DNA of 64,000 nucleotides, from contig CAKQRD010000001.1 in NCBI GenBank assembly GCA_934271275.1, positions 1 to 64,000 of the forward strand, read 5' to 3'. This DNA comes from an uncultured Clostridia bacterium. GTDB taxonomy: Bacteria > Bacillota > Clostridia > Christensenellales > Borkfalkiaceae. A program made the translations under genes and the position numbers. This document shows, piece after piece, positions 42,561 to 50,439 of this stretch (its first letter is position 1; each line of letters begins with the position of its first letter). The notes below the pieces were generated by a model. It was not told the origin of the DNA. It was given only the letters and a program-made list of their open reading frames with translations, and did no database searches.

Positions 42561-43142
42561 TTATTCGCTGTACGTTTTGATAACGTCTCTCGCGACGACC
42601 GCGCGTTTAACGCACCTGTCCATAGCCTGTTTTTCTATATATTTGTGCGCTTCCTCTTCTGTTAAAGAGAGTTTTTGCATAAGCAGAAGCTTTGCTCTCC
42701 CCACGAGCTTTATTTCTTCCATTTTGCCCATAAGGTTTTCCGTTTTCTTTGCAAAGCCTTTAAGCCTCTGCGATGTTGCCGCCGCAAGCCTAACCCCGCC
42801 GAGAAACGCGAGCGAGGAAAGCGGCTTCGCTATGCAATGCACGCCTATTTTTTCCATTCCGAAAGAAACGGCGTCCCACGCCTCGGATTTGACGAGCAGA
42901 ACGACGCCCGCGAAGGAGTCTTTAACCGCTTCCTCCGCGAGATCGGTGCCGTATTCGTCTTTAAGCGGGCAGTTTATCACTATCACGTCGCGCTCGGAAT
43001 TTGCAAGAATTCTTCTCGCTTCCGCGCCGCTTTTAACTATTTCTGTCGAAAACTCCGAGGAAAGCGCGCCGCGAAAAAATTCTTCGCCCTTATCTCCCGA
43101 CGAAACGATAAGCACCCGCTCCGCGTTTCTTTCTGCTGCCAT
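42561..43142 (-). CDS. ANTAR-domain antiterminator with pseudo-receiver
   Basis: 193 residues. An N-terminal receiver-like domain (10-115) carries Asn57 (VIVINCPLKDEYG) where response regulators have the phosphorylated Asp, so phosphorylation is unlikely. A coiled coil and the ANTAR domain (about 132-188: GRAKLLLMQKLSLTEEEAHKYIEKQAMD) follow. ANTAR proteins bind leader RNA and prevent termination. It is the last gene of the GS-I/GOGAT operon, three bases after glnA, which suggests it regulates glutamine genes such as glnN and this operon. Confidence 0.9.
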   Translation of the reverse strand: MAAERNAERVLIVSSGDKGEEFFRGALSSEFSTEIVKSGAEARRILANSERDVIVINCPLKDEYGTDLAEEAVKDSFAGVVLLVKSEAWDAVSFGMEKIGVHCIAKPLSSLAFLGGVRLAAATSQRLKGFAKKTENLMGKMEEIKLVGRAKLLLMQKLSLTEEEAHKYIEKQAMDRCVKRAVVARDVIKTYSE

Positions 43143-43145
43143 AAT

Positions 43146-44339
43146 TTACCGTGTAAACGAACGGAATATCTTTTCCGAAATATACTTTTTAACGAATTTG
43201 CCGTTTTTTGCCGCTTCTACCGCGAGATACAGGTTTTCGGGCAAGGTTTTAACCTTCGCGGAGTTATCGAAGGCGTTCCCCTCGTATTCCTCCTGCGGCT
43301 GTTCGCCCGCGATAACCCCTTCCGTTCCCGCATATAAAAGAAGCGCGAACGCAAGGTAAATATTAGCGGAAGGATCGGGAGAACGAAGCTCCATTCTCTT
43401 TCCCTCGCCGTTTTCCGCGGGGATTCTTATCAGCGCGGAACGGTTTTCTCTCGCCCAGCACACCGCTTTCGGGGCTTTGTATTCCCCGAGCCTTGCATAA
43501 GACTCTTCGGTCGGGTTCAGAAAACAGGTTATTTCCTCTATCCTGTTCAATACCCCCGCCATAAAGCTCCCGAATTTATTATCGTCGGCATTTAAAAGCG
43601 AGATATTTATATGCAAGCCGTTTCCGCTTTTCCCCGCAAGGGGCTTGGGCGAAAACGAAGCGTAAAAACCGTTTTTATAAGCTATCGTTTCGGTCGCGTT
43701 TTTAAAAACCACCGCGTGATCCGCCGCCTTCAAAGCTTCGGCGTACTTAAAATCTATTTCGTTCTGCCCCGGTCCTTCTTCGTGATGAGAAGCCTCGGGA
43801 GAAAGTCCCATTTCCTCTATCGTAAGGCAGATTTCGCGGCGAACGTTTTCGCCCTTATCGGCGGGAGCTACGTCCATATACCCCGCTTCGTCCGCTGGTT
43901 CTTCGGTCGCTTCGCCGTTTTCGTCCGTTTTGAAAAGATAAAACTCGAATTCCGTGCCGAAACGCGCCTTAACGCCGTTTTCCGCCGCAAAGCTCACCGC
44001 GTTTTTCAGAAGGTTTCTGCAATCGAGTTCGTAAGGCGTTCCGTCCGCTTTTCTTATATCGCAAAAAAGCCTTACGACTCTCCCGCGGGAAGGTCTCCAC
44101 GGAAGCACCGTAAGGGTATCGGGATCGGGAAATAGAAACATATCCGATTTTTCCACGCTTTCAAACCCGCGTATCGCGGAAGCGTCGAAGGCTACGCCGC
44201 GGGTAAACGCTCTTTCAAGCTCCGCGGGCATTATCGAAAGATTTTTAAGCTTTCCGTGCGCGTCGCAAAAAGCGAGACGGATAAACTTTACGTCCTCCTC
44301 GCGGACGTAATCCAAAACGTCTTGTACGGTATAAGCCAT
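43146..44339 (-). CDS. glnA: Glutamine synthetase type I (short form)
   Basis: 397 residues, about 45 shorter than most GS-I. Beta-grasp start FIRLAFCDAHGKLKNLSI, latch FDASAIRGFESVEKSDMFLFPDP, metal/ATP motifs GTEFEFYLF and NEIDFKYA, and NGLHINISL are present. The adenylylation-loop Tyr motif is absent, as in Gram-positive enzymes. It joins ammonia to glutamate. It is encoded between the GOGAT GXGXG subunit and the ANTAR gene. A separate GS-III lies divergently at 48199. Confidence 0.9.
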   Translation of the reverse strand: MAYTVQDVLDYVREEDVKFIRLAFCDAHGKLKNLSIMPAELERAFTRGVAFDASAIRGFESVEKSDMFLFPDPDTLTVLPWRPSRGRVVRLFCDIRKADGTPYELDCRNLLKNAVSFAAENGVKARFGTEFEFYLFKTDENGEATEEPADEAGYMDVAPADKGENVRREICLTIEEMGLSPEASHHEEGPGQNEIDFKYAEALKAADHAVVFKNATETIAYKNGFYASFSPKPLAGKSGNGLHINISLLNADDNKFGSFMAGVLNRIEEITCFLNPTEESYARLGEYKAPKAVCWARENRSALIRIPAENGEGKRMELRSPDPSANIYLAFALLLYAGTEGVIAGEQPQEEYEGNAFDNSAKVKTLPENLYLAVEAAKNGKFVKKYISEKIFRSFTR

Positions 44340-44352
44340 AAGCTTCTCCTTA

Positions 44353-45066
44353 TCAGTTCTGAACGTATAATTTTTTATACGGATTTGCGGAGTTCGGCGT
44401 AAGCACGAAAAAGTCGGAAGCCAGAATTTCCTCTTTATTCCTGCCGAAATGCGCGCAAAATTCCGTTACGTATTTTTCTATCTCTTTTTTATCCTCTTCG
44501 GTCGCTTTTTTTGCGTTCACCTGCGCGGGAAGGTCTTTCGGCAGATTTTCGGTACGGAGATAAATTTTGCCGCCGTGCATACCCGTTCCGCAAAAATATC
44601 CCGTAATTTTCTCTTCGCCGTAAAGCCCTAAAACTATAATATATCCGCCCGCCTGATACTCGCCGAGAAAGCTCCCCGTCGCGCCGCCGACGACTATTAC
44701 GGGAATTTTATCCATATAAGCCTTCATATGTATTCCCGCGCGGTAGCCGACGTCCTTTTCTATATAAATACTGCCGCCGCGCATAGCGTAACCCGCCGCG
44801 TCCTGCGCGCTGCCGTGGATTATCACCGTGCCGTCGTTCATAGTGTCGCCGAGCGCGTCCTGCGCGTTGCCGAAAACCTCTACTCTGCTCCCGTTAAGGT
44901 ACGCCGCGAGCGCGTTGCCCGCAGTTCCCGTTATTTTAACGCGCTTGCCGCTCGTGCCGTCCGCGAGAAACCGCTGTCCCAGACAGTTGGTTATTTCGGT
45001 ATCCGAATTTTCTTTTATGACGCGGTTAAGTTCCGCGTAATCCTTGCCTCTTGCGTCAACTATCAT
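44353..45066 (-). CDS. Glutamate synthase GXGXG (GltB C-terminal-like) subunit
   Basis: 237 residues. Repeated turns GNALAAYLNG, GNAQDALGDTMNDGTVIIHG, SAQDAAGYAMRGGSIYIEKD and GGATGSFLGEYQAGG form the right-handed helix typical of the alpha-subunit C-terminal domain. In split glutamate synthases this domain is a separate polypeptide. It structurally supports the FMN core encoded next in the operon. Confidence 0.88.
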   Translation of the reverse strand: MIVDARGKDYAELNRVIKENSDTEITNCLGQRFLADGTSGKRVKITGTAGNALAAYLNGSRVEVFGNAQDALGDTMNDGTVIIHGSAQDAAGYAMRGGSIYIEKDVGYRAGIHMKAYMDKIPVIVVGGATGSFLGEYQAGGYIIVLGLYGEEKITGYFCGTGMHGGKIYLRTENLPKDLPAQVNAKKATEEDKKEIEKYVTEFCAHFGRNKEEILASDFFVLTPNSANPYKKLYVQN

Positions 45067-45154
45067 AATTATATCACAAGCCTTTTTGATTTTAAACGAT
45101 TTTTAAAATAATACTTTTTTATACTTTAAAAAATTTCGGGTTATATTTCGCGGT

Positions 45155-46657
45155 TTATTCGCCCGCGTGCTTTATCCCCAGAATATCCAGCTCCTTTTGG
45201 TTAAGCCCCACGCCGCGGAGCATAAGCCTGTTGCCCTTCAAAGCTTCCACGGAGTTGATGCCCATTCCGCCCATCATCTCTTTTATTTCGTGATTCCAAG
45301 CGGTCATAAGGTTCACCAGCCGTTTTGCGGCTACCTCGGGAACGAGTCTTTGGGTAAGTTCGGGAACTTGCGTCGCTATGCCCCAGTTGCACTTTCCGCT
45401 CTGACAATTTCTGCAAACGTGACAGCCGAACGCAATTAAAGCCGCCGTTGCGACGTATACCGCGTCCGCGCCGAGCGCTATCGCCTTAACGACGTCCGCG
45501 CTGTTTCTTATCGAGCCGCCGACGACAAGAGAAACGTCGTCTCTTATGCCCTCTTCGCGAAGTCTCTCGTCCACCGCCGCAAGCGCAAGCTCCACGGGTA
45601 TTCCCACGTTGTCGCGTATTCTCGTGGGAGCGGCTCCCGTGCCGCCCCGAAAACCGTCTATCGCGATTATATCCGCGCCGCTTCTCGCAATGCCGCTCGC
45701 TATCGCCGCGATGTTATGCACCGCCGCCACCTTGACTATGACGGGCTTTCTGCCGTCGGTCGCTTCTTTAAGCGAATAAACGAGCTGACGGAGATCCTCT
45801 ATCGAATAAATATCGTGATGCGGGGCGGGCGAAATCGCGTCCGAGCCTATCGGAATCATACGCGTTCTGCTCACGTCCCCGGTAATCTTCGCACCGGGGA
45901 GATGTCCGCCGATACCGGGCTTCGCGCCCTGCCCCATCTTTATTTCTATCGCCGCGCCCGCGTTCAGATAGTCCTTATGCACCCCGAATCTGCCCGAAGC
46001 GACCTGCACTATCGTGTTCGCGCCGTATTCGTAAAAATCCTTGTGAAGTCCGCCCTCGCCCGTGTTGTAATAAGTTCCGAGTTCTCTTGCCGCCGTTGCG
46101 AGCGCTTTGTGCGCGTTGTAGCTTATTGAACCGTAGCTCATCGCCGAAAACATTACGGGTAGTTCGAGGTCGAGGGCAGGTTGAAGTTCGGGAATAATTT
46201 TTCCCGAAGAATCCCTTTTTATCTCGTGCGTGCGCTTGCCGAGCGAAACCCGCGTTTCCATAGGCTCGCGCAGCGGATCTATCGAAGGGTTAGTGACCTG
46301 CGATGCGTTTATGAGAATTTTGTCGAAATATAACGGATAATCTTTCGGACAGCCCATAGAAGAAAGAAGCACCCCGCCGCTTTCCGCCTGTTTGTAAATT
46401 TCGGTTATATCCGCCTGATTCCAGCTCGCGTTCACCTTAAAAGTCAGATCGCTTTTAACTATTTTTATCGCGCGGGCGGGGCAGAATTCCACGCAGCGGT
46501 GGCAGTTGACGCACTTCGTCTCGTCCGATAGAAGCACCCTTTTGCCGTCTTTTTCTTCAAAATAATGCACGCCGTTATAGCATTGCTTAACGCACGCGCC
46601 GCAAAGAGTGCAACGTTCTTTATCTCTTTTCACTTCGTATTCCGCGTAAGTATACAT
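45155..46657 (-). CDS. Glutamate synthase FMN/Fe-S core subunit
   Basis: 500 residues. Two ferredoxin-type clusters (CTLCGACVKQC and CVNCHRCVEFC, residues 17-60) precede the GltB central TIM barrel with FMN sites (SYGSISYNAH, GGTGAAPTRIRDNVGIP, GGSIRNSADVVKAIALGAD). A CHVCRNCQSGKC motif may hold the 3Fe-4S cluster. It reduces 2-oxoglutarate with ammonia delivered from the amidotransferase subunit. The electron donor is probably ferredoxin or an NADPH oxidoreductase encoded elsewhere. Confidence 0.9.
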   Translation of the reverse strand: MYTYAEYEVKRDKERCTLCGACVKQCYNGVHYFEEKDGKRVLLSDETKCVNCHRCVEFCPARAIKIVKSDLTFKVNASWNQADITEIYKQAESGGVLLSSMGCPKDYPLYFDKILINASQVTNPSIDPLREPMETRVSLGKRTHEIKRDSSGKIIPELQPALDLELPVMFSAMSYGSISYNAHKALATAARELGTYYNTGEGGLHKDFYEYGANTIVQVASGRFGVHKDYLNAGAAIEIKMGQGAKPGIGGHLPGAKITGDVSRTRMIPIGSDAISPAPHHDIYSIEDLRQLVYSLKEATDGRKPVIVKVAAVHNIAAIASGIARSGADIIAIDGFRGGTGAAPTRIRDNVGIPVELALAAVDERLREEGIRDDVSLVVGGSIRNSADVVKAIALGADAVYVATAALIAFGCHVCRNCQSGKCNWGIATQVPELTQRLVPEVAAKRLVNLMTAWNHEIKEMMGGMGINSVEALKGNRLMLRGVGLNQKELDILGIKHAGE

Positions 46658-46681
46658 AAGTTTTCACCTCTTTTCCTCGGA

Positions 46682-47782
46682 CTATACCCTCGCCGCCGCC
46701 TCTTTATCGAGTCTCACCACGACGGGTTCGCCGCCCGTCAGCGAACGCAGATTTTCCGCGTTTATCTCCATTTTTCTTATCGCGCACTCCTCGCTCGCGA
46801 AGAAAACCCTGTCGCCCTTTTCGGCGTACACGAGCGAACGGAGTTTCAATCTGTCGTTCAACGCCATAATGCCGCCCGTAAAACCCACGAGTATGGAAAA
46901 CGGTCCGGTTATCAGAAGGCTCGGGAATTCTTTCCTTAAATATTCCGCAACACGCCTTTCGTCCTCGGGCTTATTTTCTATCGTTTTCCAGAACGGAGCG
47001 GCTATAACCGCCGCCGTCTCGTTGAGAGTAAGCCCCTTTTTGCGGACGAGATAATCTATAATATAGGTTATGACCTCGGTATCGGTTAAAAGATTGCACT
47101 TATATCCGAACATTTCTATAAATCTTCTGTTCGCGTCGTAAGAAGAAATTTCGCCGTTATGCACTATCGAATAATCGAGCATAGAAAACGGGTGCGCGCC
47201 GCCCCACCAGCCGGGGGTGTTCGTGGGGTATCTGCCGTGCGCCGTCCAGGAGTACCCCTCGTATTCGTCCAGCCGATAATATTCGCCCACGTCCTCGGGG
47301 TAGCCCACCGCTTTGAATACGCCCATATTCTTGCCGCTCGAAAAAATGTACGCGCCCTTTATTTCCGAATTAACCCTTATAACCTTTCTCGAAACGTATT
47401 CCGCTTCGTCTAAATGACTGTCTCGGAGCGCGTTCTGGTCGGGGGTTACGAAATACCGCCATATAAGCGGCTCGCCCGTGATTTTGGGGCTTTTTCTGAC
47501 GGGGATTTTAGAAAGGTTCACTATCTCGAAAACGGCTTCCAGAAACTTTTCGCACTCCTCTCTTGCGGAAGAATCGTCGTAAAAAACGTGCAGAGCGTAA
47601 AGGTCCTTATACTGCGGATAAATTCCGTAGCCCGCAAAGCCGCCGCCCAAGCCGTTGGAGCGGTCGTGCATAGTGGAAATGGCTTCTACTATCGTTCCGC
47701 CCGAAATATTCTTTCCGCCTTTATCGAATATCCCCGCAATGGCGCAACCCGCGGGTATTCTTATTTCGCCTTCTCTTTTCAT
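46682..47782 (-). CDS. Glutamate synthase class II amidotransferase subunit
   Basis: 366 residues, Ntn-hydrolase fold. The probable nucleophile is Cys13 (RIPAGCAIAGIF), so a 12-residue propeptide would have to be removed. RSNGLGGGFAGYGIY, GRYPTNTPG and VHNGEISSYDANRRF complete the active site. It releases ammonia from glutamine for the FMN subunit. First gene of the five-gene operon (amidotransferase, FMN core, GXGXG, GS-I, ANTAR). Confidence 0.9.
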   Translation of the reverse strand: MKREGEIRIPAGCAIAGIFDKGGKNISGGTIVEAISTMHDRSNGLGGGFAGYGIYPQYKDLYALHVFYDDSSAREECEKFLEAVFEIVNLSKIPVRKSPKITGEPLIWRYFVTPDQNALRDSHLDEAEYVSRKVIRVNSEIKGAYIFSSGKNMGVFKAVGYPEDVGEYYRLDEYEGYSWTAHGRYPTNTPGWWGGAHPFSMLDYSIVHNGEISSYDANRRFIEMFGYKCNLLTDTEVITYIIDYLVRKKGLTLNETAAVIAAPFWKTIENKPEDERRVAEYLRKEFPSLLITGPFSILVGFTGGIMALNDRLKLRSLVYAEKGDRVFFASEECAIRKMEINAENLRSLTGGEPVVVRLDKEAAARV

Positions 47783-47874
47783 AAAGCACGTCTCCGTTTT
47801 TCGTACGGGCGGTTTTACTTTTTTAAGCGCGTAAACGCGTGCCGCCTAGTACTTTCAGAATAAAAAATGAAAAT

Positions 47875-47934
47875 AAAAAAGGGCGCGAAGCGTGCGCCGA
47901 TTATTTCGACGCAAACGGACTCCGTTGCCCTTTT
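47875..47934 (-). promoter_or_regulatory. Terminator-like leader of the GOGAT operon
   Basis: On the minus strand AAGGGC (near 47930) pairs with GCCCTT (near 47878) and is followed by TTTTATTTTC. Inside are small hairpins AACGG-AGT-CCGTT and TGCGTCGA-AATAA-TCGGCGCA. No gene ends here, because the neighbours are divergent. A terminator between this promoter and the first gene is best read as an attenuator, perhaps the target of the operon's own ANTAR protein. The classical ANTAR hexaloops are not obvious. Confidence 0.55.
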
Positions 47935-47951
47935 CTTATCTTTTTTATGAG

Positions 47952-47980
47952 ATTATAGCACCGCGAAAAAGAGTTGTCAA
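47952..47980 (-). promoter_or_regulatory. Promoter of the GOGAT-glnA-ANTAR operon
   Basis: On the minus strand TTGACA (47980-47975), 17 bp, TATAAT (47957-47952): full consensus, preceded by AAAAATCG. Confidence 0.85.
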
Positions 47981-48037
47981 CGATTTTTACGCAAAATAAA
48001 AAATTTCAAAAAAATTTAAAATTCGACCTTAAAATCG

Positions 48038-48066
48038 TTGACAATAAGAAAATCGGGCGGTATAAT
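48038..48066 (+). promoter_or_regulatory. Promoter of glnN
   Basis: TTGACA, 17 bp, TATAAT: full consensus, back to back with the GOGAT promoter (57 bases between the -35 boxes). The -35 upstream context TTAAAATCG matches the decayed copy at 2306. Confidence 0.85.
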
Positions 48067-48082
48067 ATGCGCAAAATAGATT

Positions 48083-48130
48083 TTGGCAAAGGCGTCAAAG
48101 AGAAATTCTTTGGTTGCCTTTGTCTTTTTT
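48083..48130 (+). promoter_or_regulatory. Terminator-like leader hairpin of glnN
   Basis: CAAAGGC (48087-48093) pairs with GCCTTTG (48116-48122) over an inner AAAGA/TCTTT stem, followed by TCTTTTTTTATTTT. It lies 20 bases past the -10 and about 75 bases before the ATG. It is conserved in the glnN remnant at 2350-2397, where GTC/GAC pairing is also kept. A regulated terminator is the likely role. Confidence 0.65.
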
Positions 48131-48198
48131 TATTTTAATTTTCAATTTCGGAACTATCGGGCGAAAAAGGATAAAGCCCCGAAAAAAGGAGAACGGAT

Positions 48199-50289
48199 AT
48201 GAGTATCAGCGAATATTTCGGCAAAAACGTGTTCGGCGACGCGATTATGAAGGCGCGTCTTCCCAAAGACACCTATAAAGAAGTGCGCCGCGCTATCGAC
48301 GAGGGCAAACGACTCGACATAGAAACGGCCAACGTCGTCGCGAACGCTATGAAGGACTGGGCGGTGGAAAACGGCGCGACCCATTACACGCATTGGTTTC
48401 AGCCGATGACGGGCGTCACCGCCGAAAAACACGACAGCTTTATTTCGCCCGAGAAAAACGGCTCGGTCATTATGGAATTTTCGGGAAAAGAACTCGTCCG
48501 CGGCGAACCCGACGCTTCGAGCTTTCCAACGGGCGGACTCCGCGCGACGTTCGAAGCTCGCGGCTACACGGCGTGGGATCCCACATCTTTCGCGTTCATA
48601 AAGGACGGCGTTTTGTGTATTCCCACGGCGTTCTGCTCTTACGGCGGAGAAGCTCTCGACAAAAAAACGCCGCTCCTTCGCTCTATGGAAGCGATTAACC
48701 GTCAGGCGATGCGCATATTAAAGCTTTTCGGCAACGAAACGGTGACTTCCGTCAAAACGACGGTAGGTCCGGAACAGGAATATTTCCTTATCCCGAAAGA
48801 GCTTTTCGACAGAAGAAAAGACCTTATCTATACGGGCAGAACGCTTTTCGGCGCGCGCCCGCCGAAAGGTCAGGAAATGGAAGATCACTACTTCGGCGCG
48901 ATAAAACCCCGCGTGCAGGAGTTTATGAAAGAGCTTAACGACGAACTCTGGAAGCTCGGCGTGCTTGCGAAAACCGAACACAACGAGGTTGCGCCCGCTC
49001 AGCACGAGCTTGCGCCGATATTCACGACGACTAATATCGCCACCGATCACAATCAGCTCACTATGGAAATTATGCAGAAGGTGGCAAAAAAGCACGGTAT
49101 GGTATGCCTGCTGCACGAAAAGCCGTTCGCGGGCGTGAACGGAAGCGGCAAGCATAACAACTGGTCGATTTCCACCGATACGGGCGTAAACCTTTTGGAG
49201 CCGGGCGAAACGCCTTACGATAACGCGCAGTTCCTGCTGTTCCTTACCGCGGTCATCAAGGCTGTGGACGAGTATCAGGATTTGCTCCGCGTTTCCGCGG
49301 CGAGCGCGGGCAACGACCACAGACTCGGTGCGAACGAAGCTCCCCCCGCCGTCGTTTCCATGTTCCTCGGCGACGAGCTGACCGAGATTTTAGAAGCTAT
49401 CGAAAAGGATTCGGCGTACGGCAGAAAAGAAAAGGTGCAGATGAAAATCGGCGTACACGTTATCCCCAAATTTCCCAAAGACACGACGGACAGGAACAGA
49501 ACTTCGCCGTTCGCGTTCACGGGCAACAAGTTCGAGTTCCGTATGGTGGGTTCTTCCGCCTCTATCGCGGAAGCGAATATCGTTCTTAACACCGCCGTCG
49601 CGGAAGAGCTTAAACAGTTTGCGGATATACTCGAAGGGGCTTCGGACTTTACGGGGTCGCTACACGACCTTATAAAAGACACTATCACCGCGCATAAGCG
49701 TATAATCTTCAACGGCAACGGCTACGAGGACGGCTGGATTAAAGAAGCTACCGAAAAGCGCGGACTCTTAAACCTCCGCTCCACCCCCGACTGCGTGCCG
49801 TATCTCCTTGCGGAAAAGAACGTTAAACTCTTTGCCGAACATAAGGTTTTAAGCGAAACCGAGCTTCGTTCGAGATACGAAATAATGCTCGAAAACTACT
49901 CTAAAACCATACATATAGAGGGGCTTACCATGGTGGATATGGTGAACAAGGATATTCTGCCCGCGATAAGCAGGTATATAGGCGAGCTTTCGGATTCGCT
50001 TTATAAACGCTGCGCGGTTCTCCCCGATACGAACGGCGGGTTTGAAAAATCAAGAATCGCAGACCTTGCTTCTTACGAAAAATCAATTTACGAAAAGGTT
50101 AAGGAGCTGGAAGAAGCCCTCGTTTCCTCCGAGAAGGAAGATTCGCTCGCGACGGCGGTTTATCACAGAAAGGTTATTTTCTCCGCAATGCAGTCGCTCC
50201 GCGCGGACGTTGATATGGCGGAACGCATAACCTCCGCGGCGGCGTGGCCTTATCCCTCTTACGGCGAGCTTCTTTTCGGCGTAAGATAG
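48199..50289 (+). CDS. glnN: Glutamine synthetase type III
   Basis: 696 residues, typical of GS-III. It begins with the family signature EYFGKNVFGDAIMKARLPKD and includes HWFQPMTG, GPEQEYFLI, NEVAPAQHELAPIF, and HNNWSISTDTG. It forms double-stacked hexamers in other bacteria and assimilates ammonium. AAAGGAG precedes the ATG by eight bases. It is divergent from the GOGAT operon. A second, GS-I enzyme is encoded in that operon. Confidence 0.96.
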   Translation: MSISEYFGKNVFGDAIMKARLPKDTYKEVRRAIDEGKRLDIETANVVANAMKDWAVENGATHYTHWFQPMTGVTAEKHDSFISPEKNGSVIMEFSGKELVRGEPDASSFPTGGLRATFEARGYTAWDPTSFAFIKDGVLCIPTAFCSYGGEALDKKTPLLRSMEAINRQAMRILKLFGNETVTSVKTTVGPEQEYFLIPKELFDRRKDLIYTGRTLFGARPPKGQEMEDHYFGAIKPRVQEFMKELNDELWKLGVLAKTEHNEVAPAQHELAPIFTTTNIATDHNQLTMEIMQKVAKKHGMVCLLHEKPFAGVNGSGKHNNWSISTDTGVNLLEPGETPYDNAQFLLFLTAVIKAVDEYQDLLRVSAASAGNDHRLGANEAPPAVVSMFLGDELTEILEAIEKDSAYGRKEKVQMKIGVHVIPKFPKDTTDRNRTSPFAFTGNKFEFRMVGSSASIAEANIVLNTAVAEELKQFADILEGASDFTGSLHDLIKDTITAHKRIIFNGNGYEDGWIKEATEKRGLLNLRSTPDCVPYLLAEKNVKLFAEHKVLSETELRSRYEIMLENYSKTIHIEGLTMVDMVNKDILPAISRYIGELSDSLYKRCAVLPDTNGGFEKSRIADLASYEKSIYEKVKELEEALVSSEKEDSLATAVYHRKVIFSAMQSLRADVDMAERITSAAAWPYPSYGELLFGVR

Positions 50290-50439
50290 GCGTGAAATAG
50301 GCGCGTGATATGCGCGTGGCAGGCACGGGCGCGGAATTTCCCCCGCGCCGCACGGCGTCTGCCGCAAGTTTTTTCCGCGTACGGGGTTTCTCCCGCCGCG
50401 CGGAAACATCGAAAGCAGACCGAAAAAGGAATTTTAATT

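Noticed and set aside
47783..48198. Short leader peptide before the GOGAT or glnN genes
   Set aside because: No ATG with a ribosome site lies between either promoter and its hairpin.
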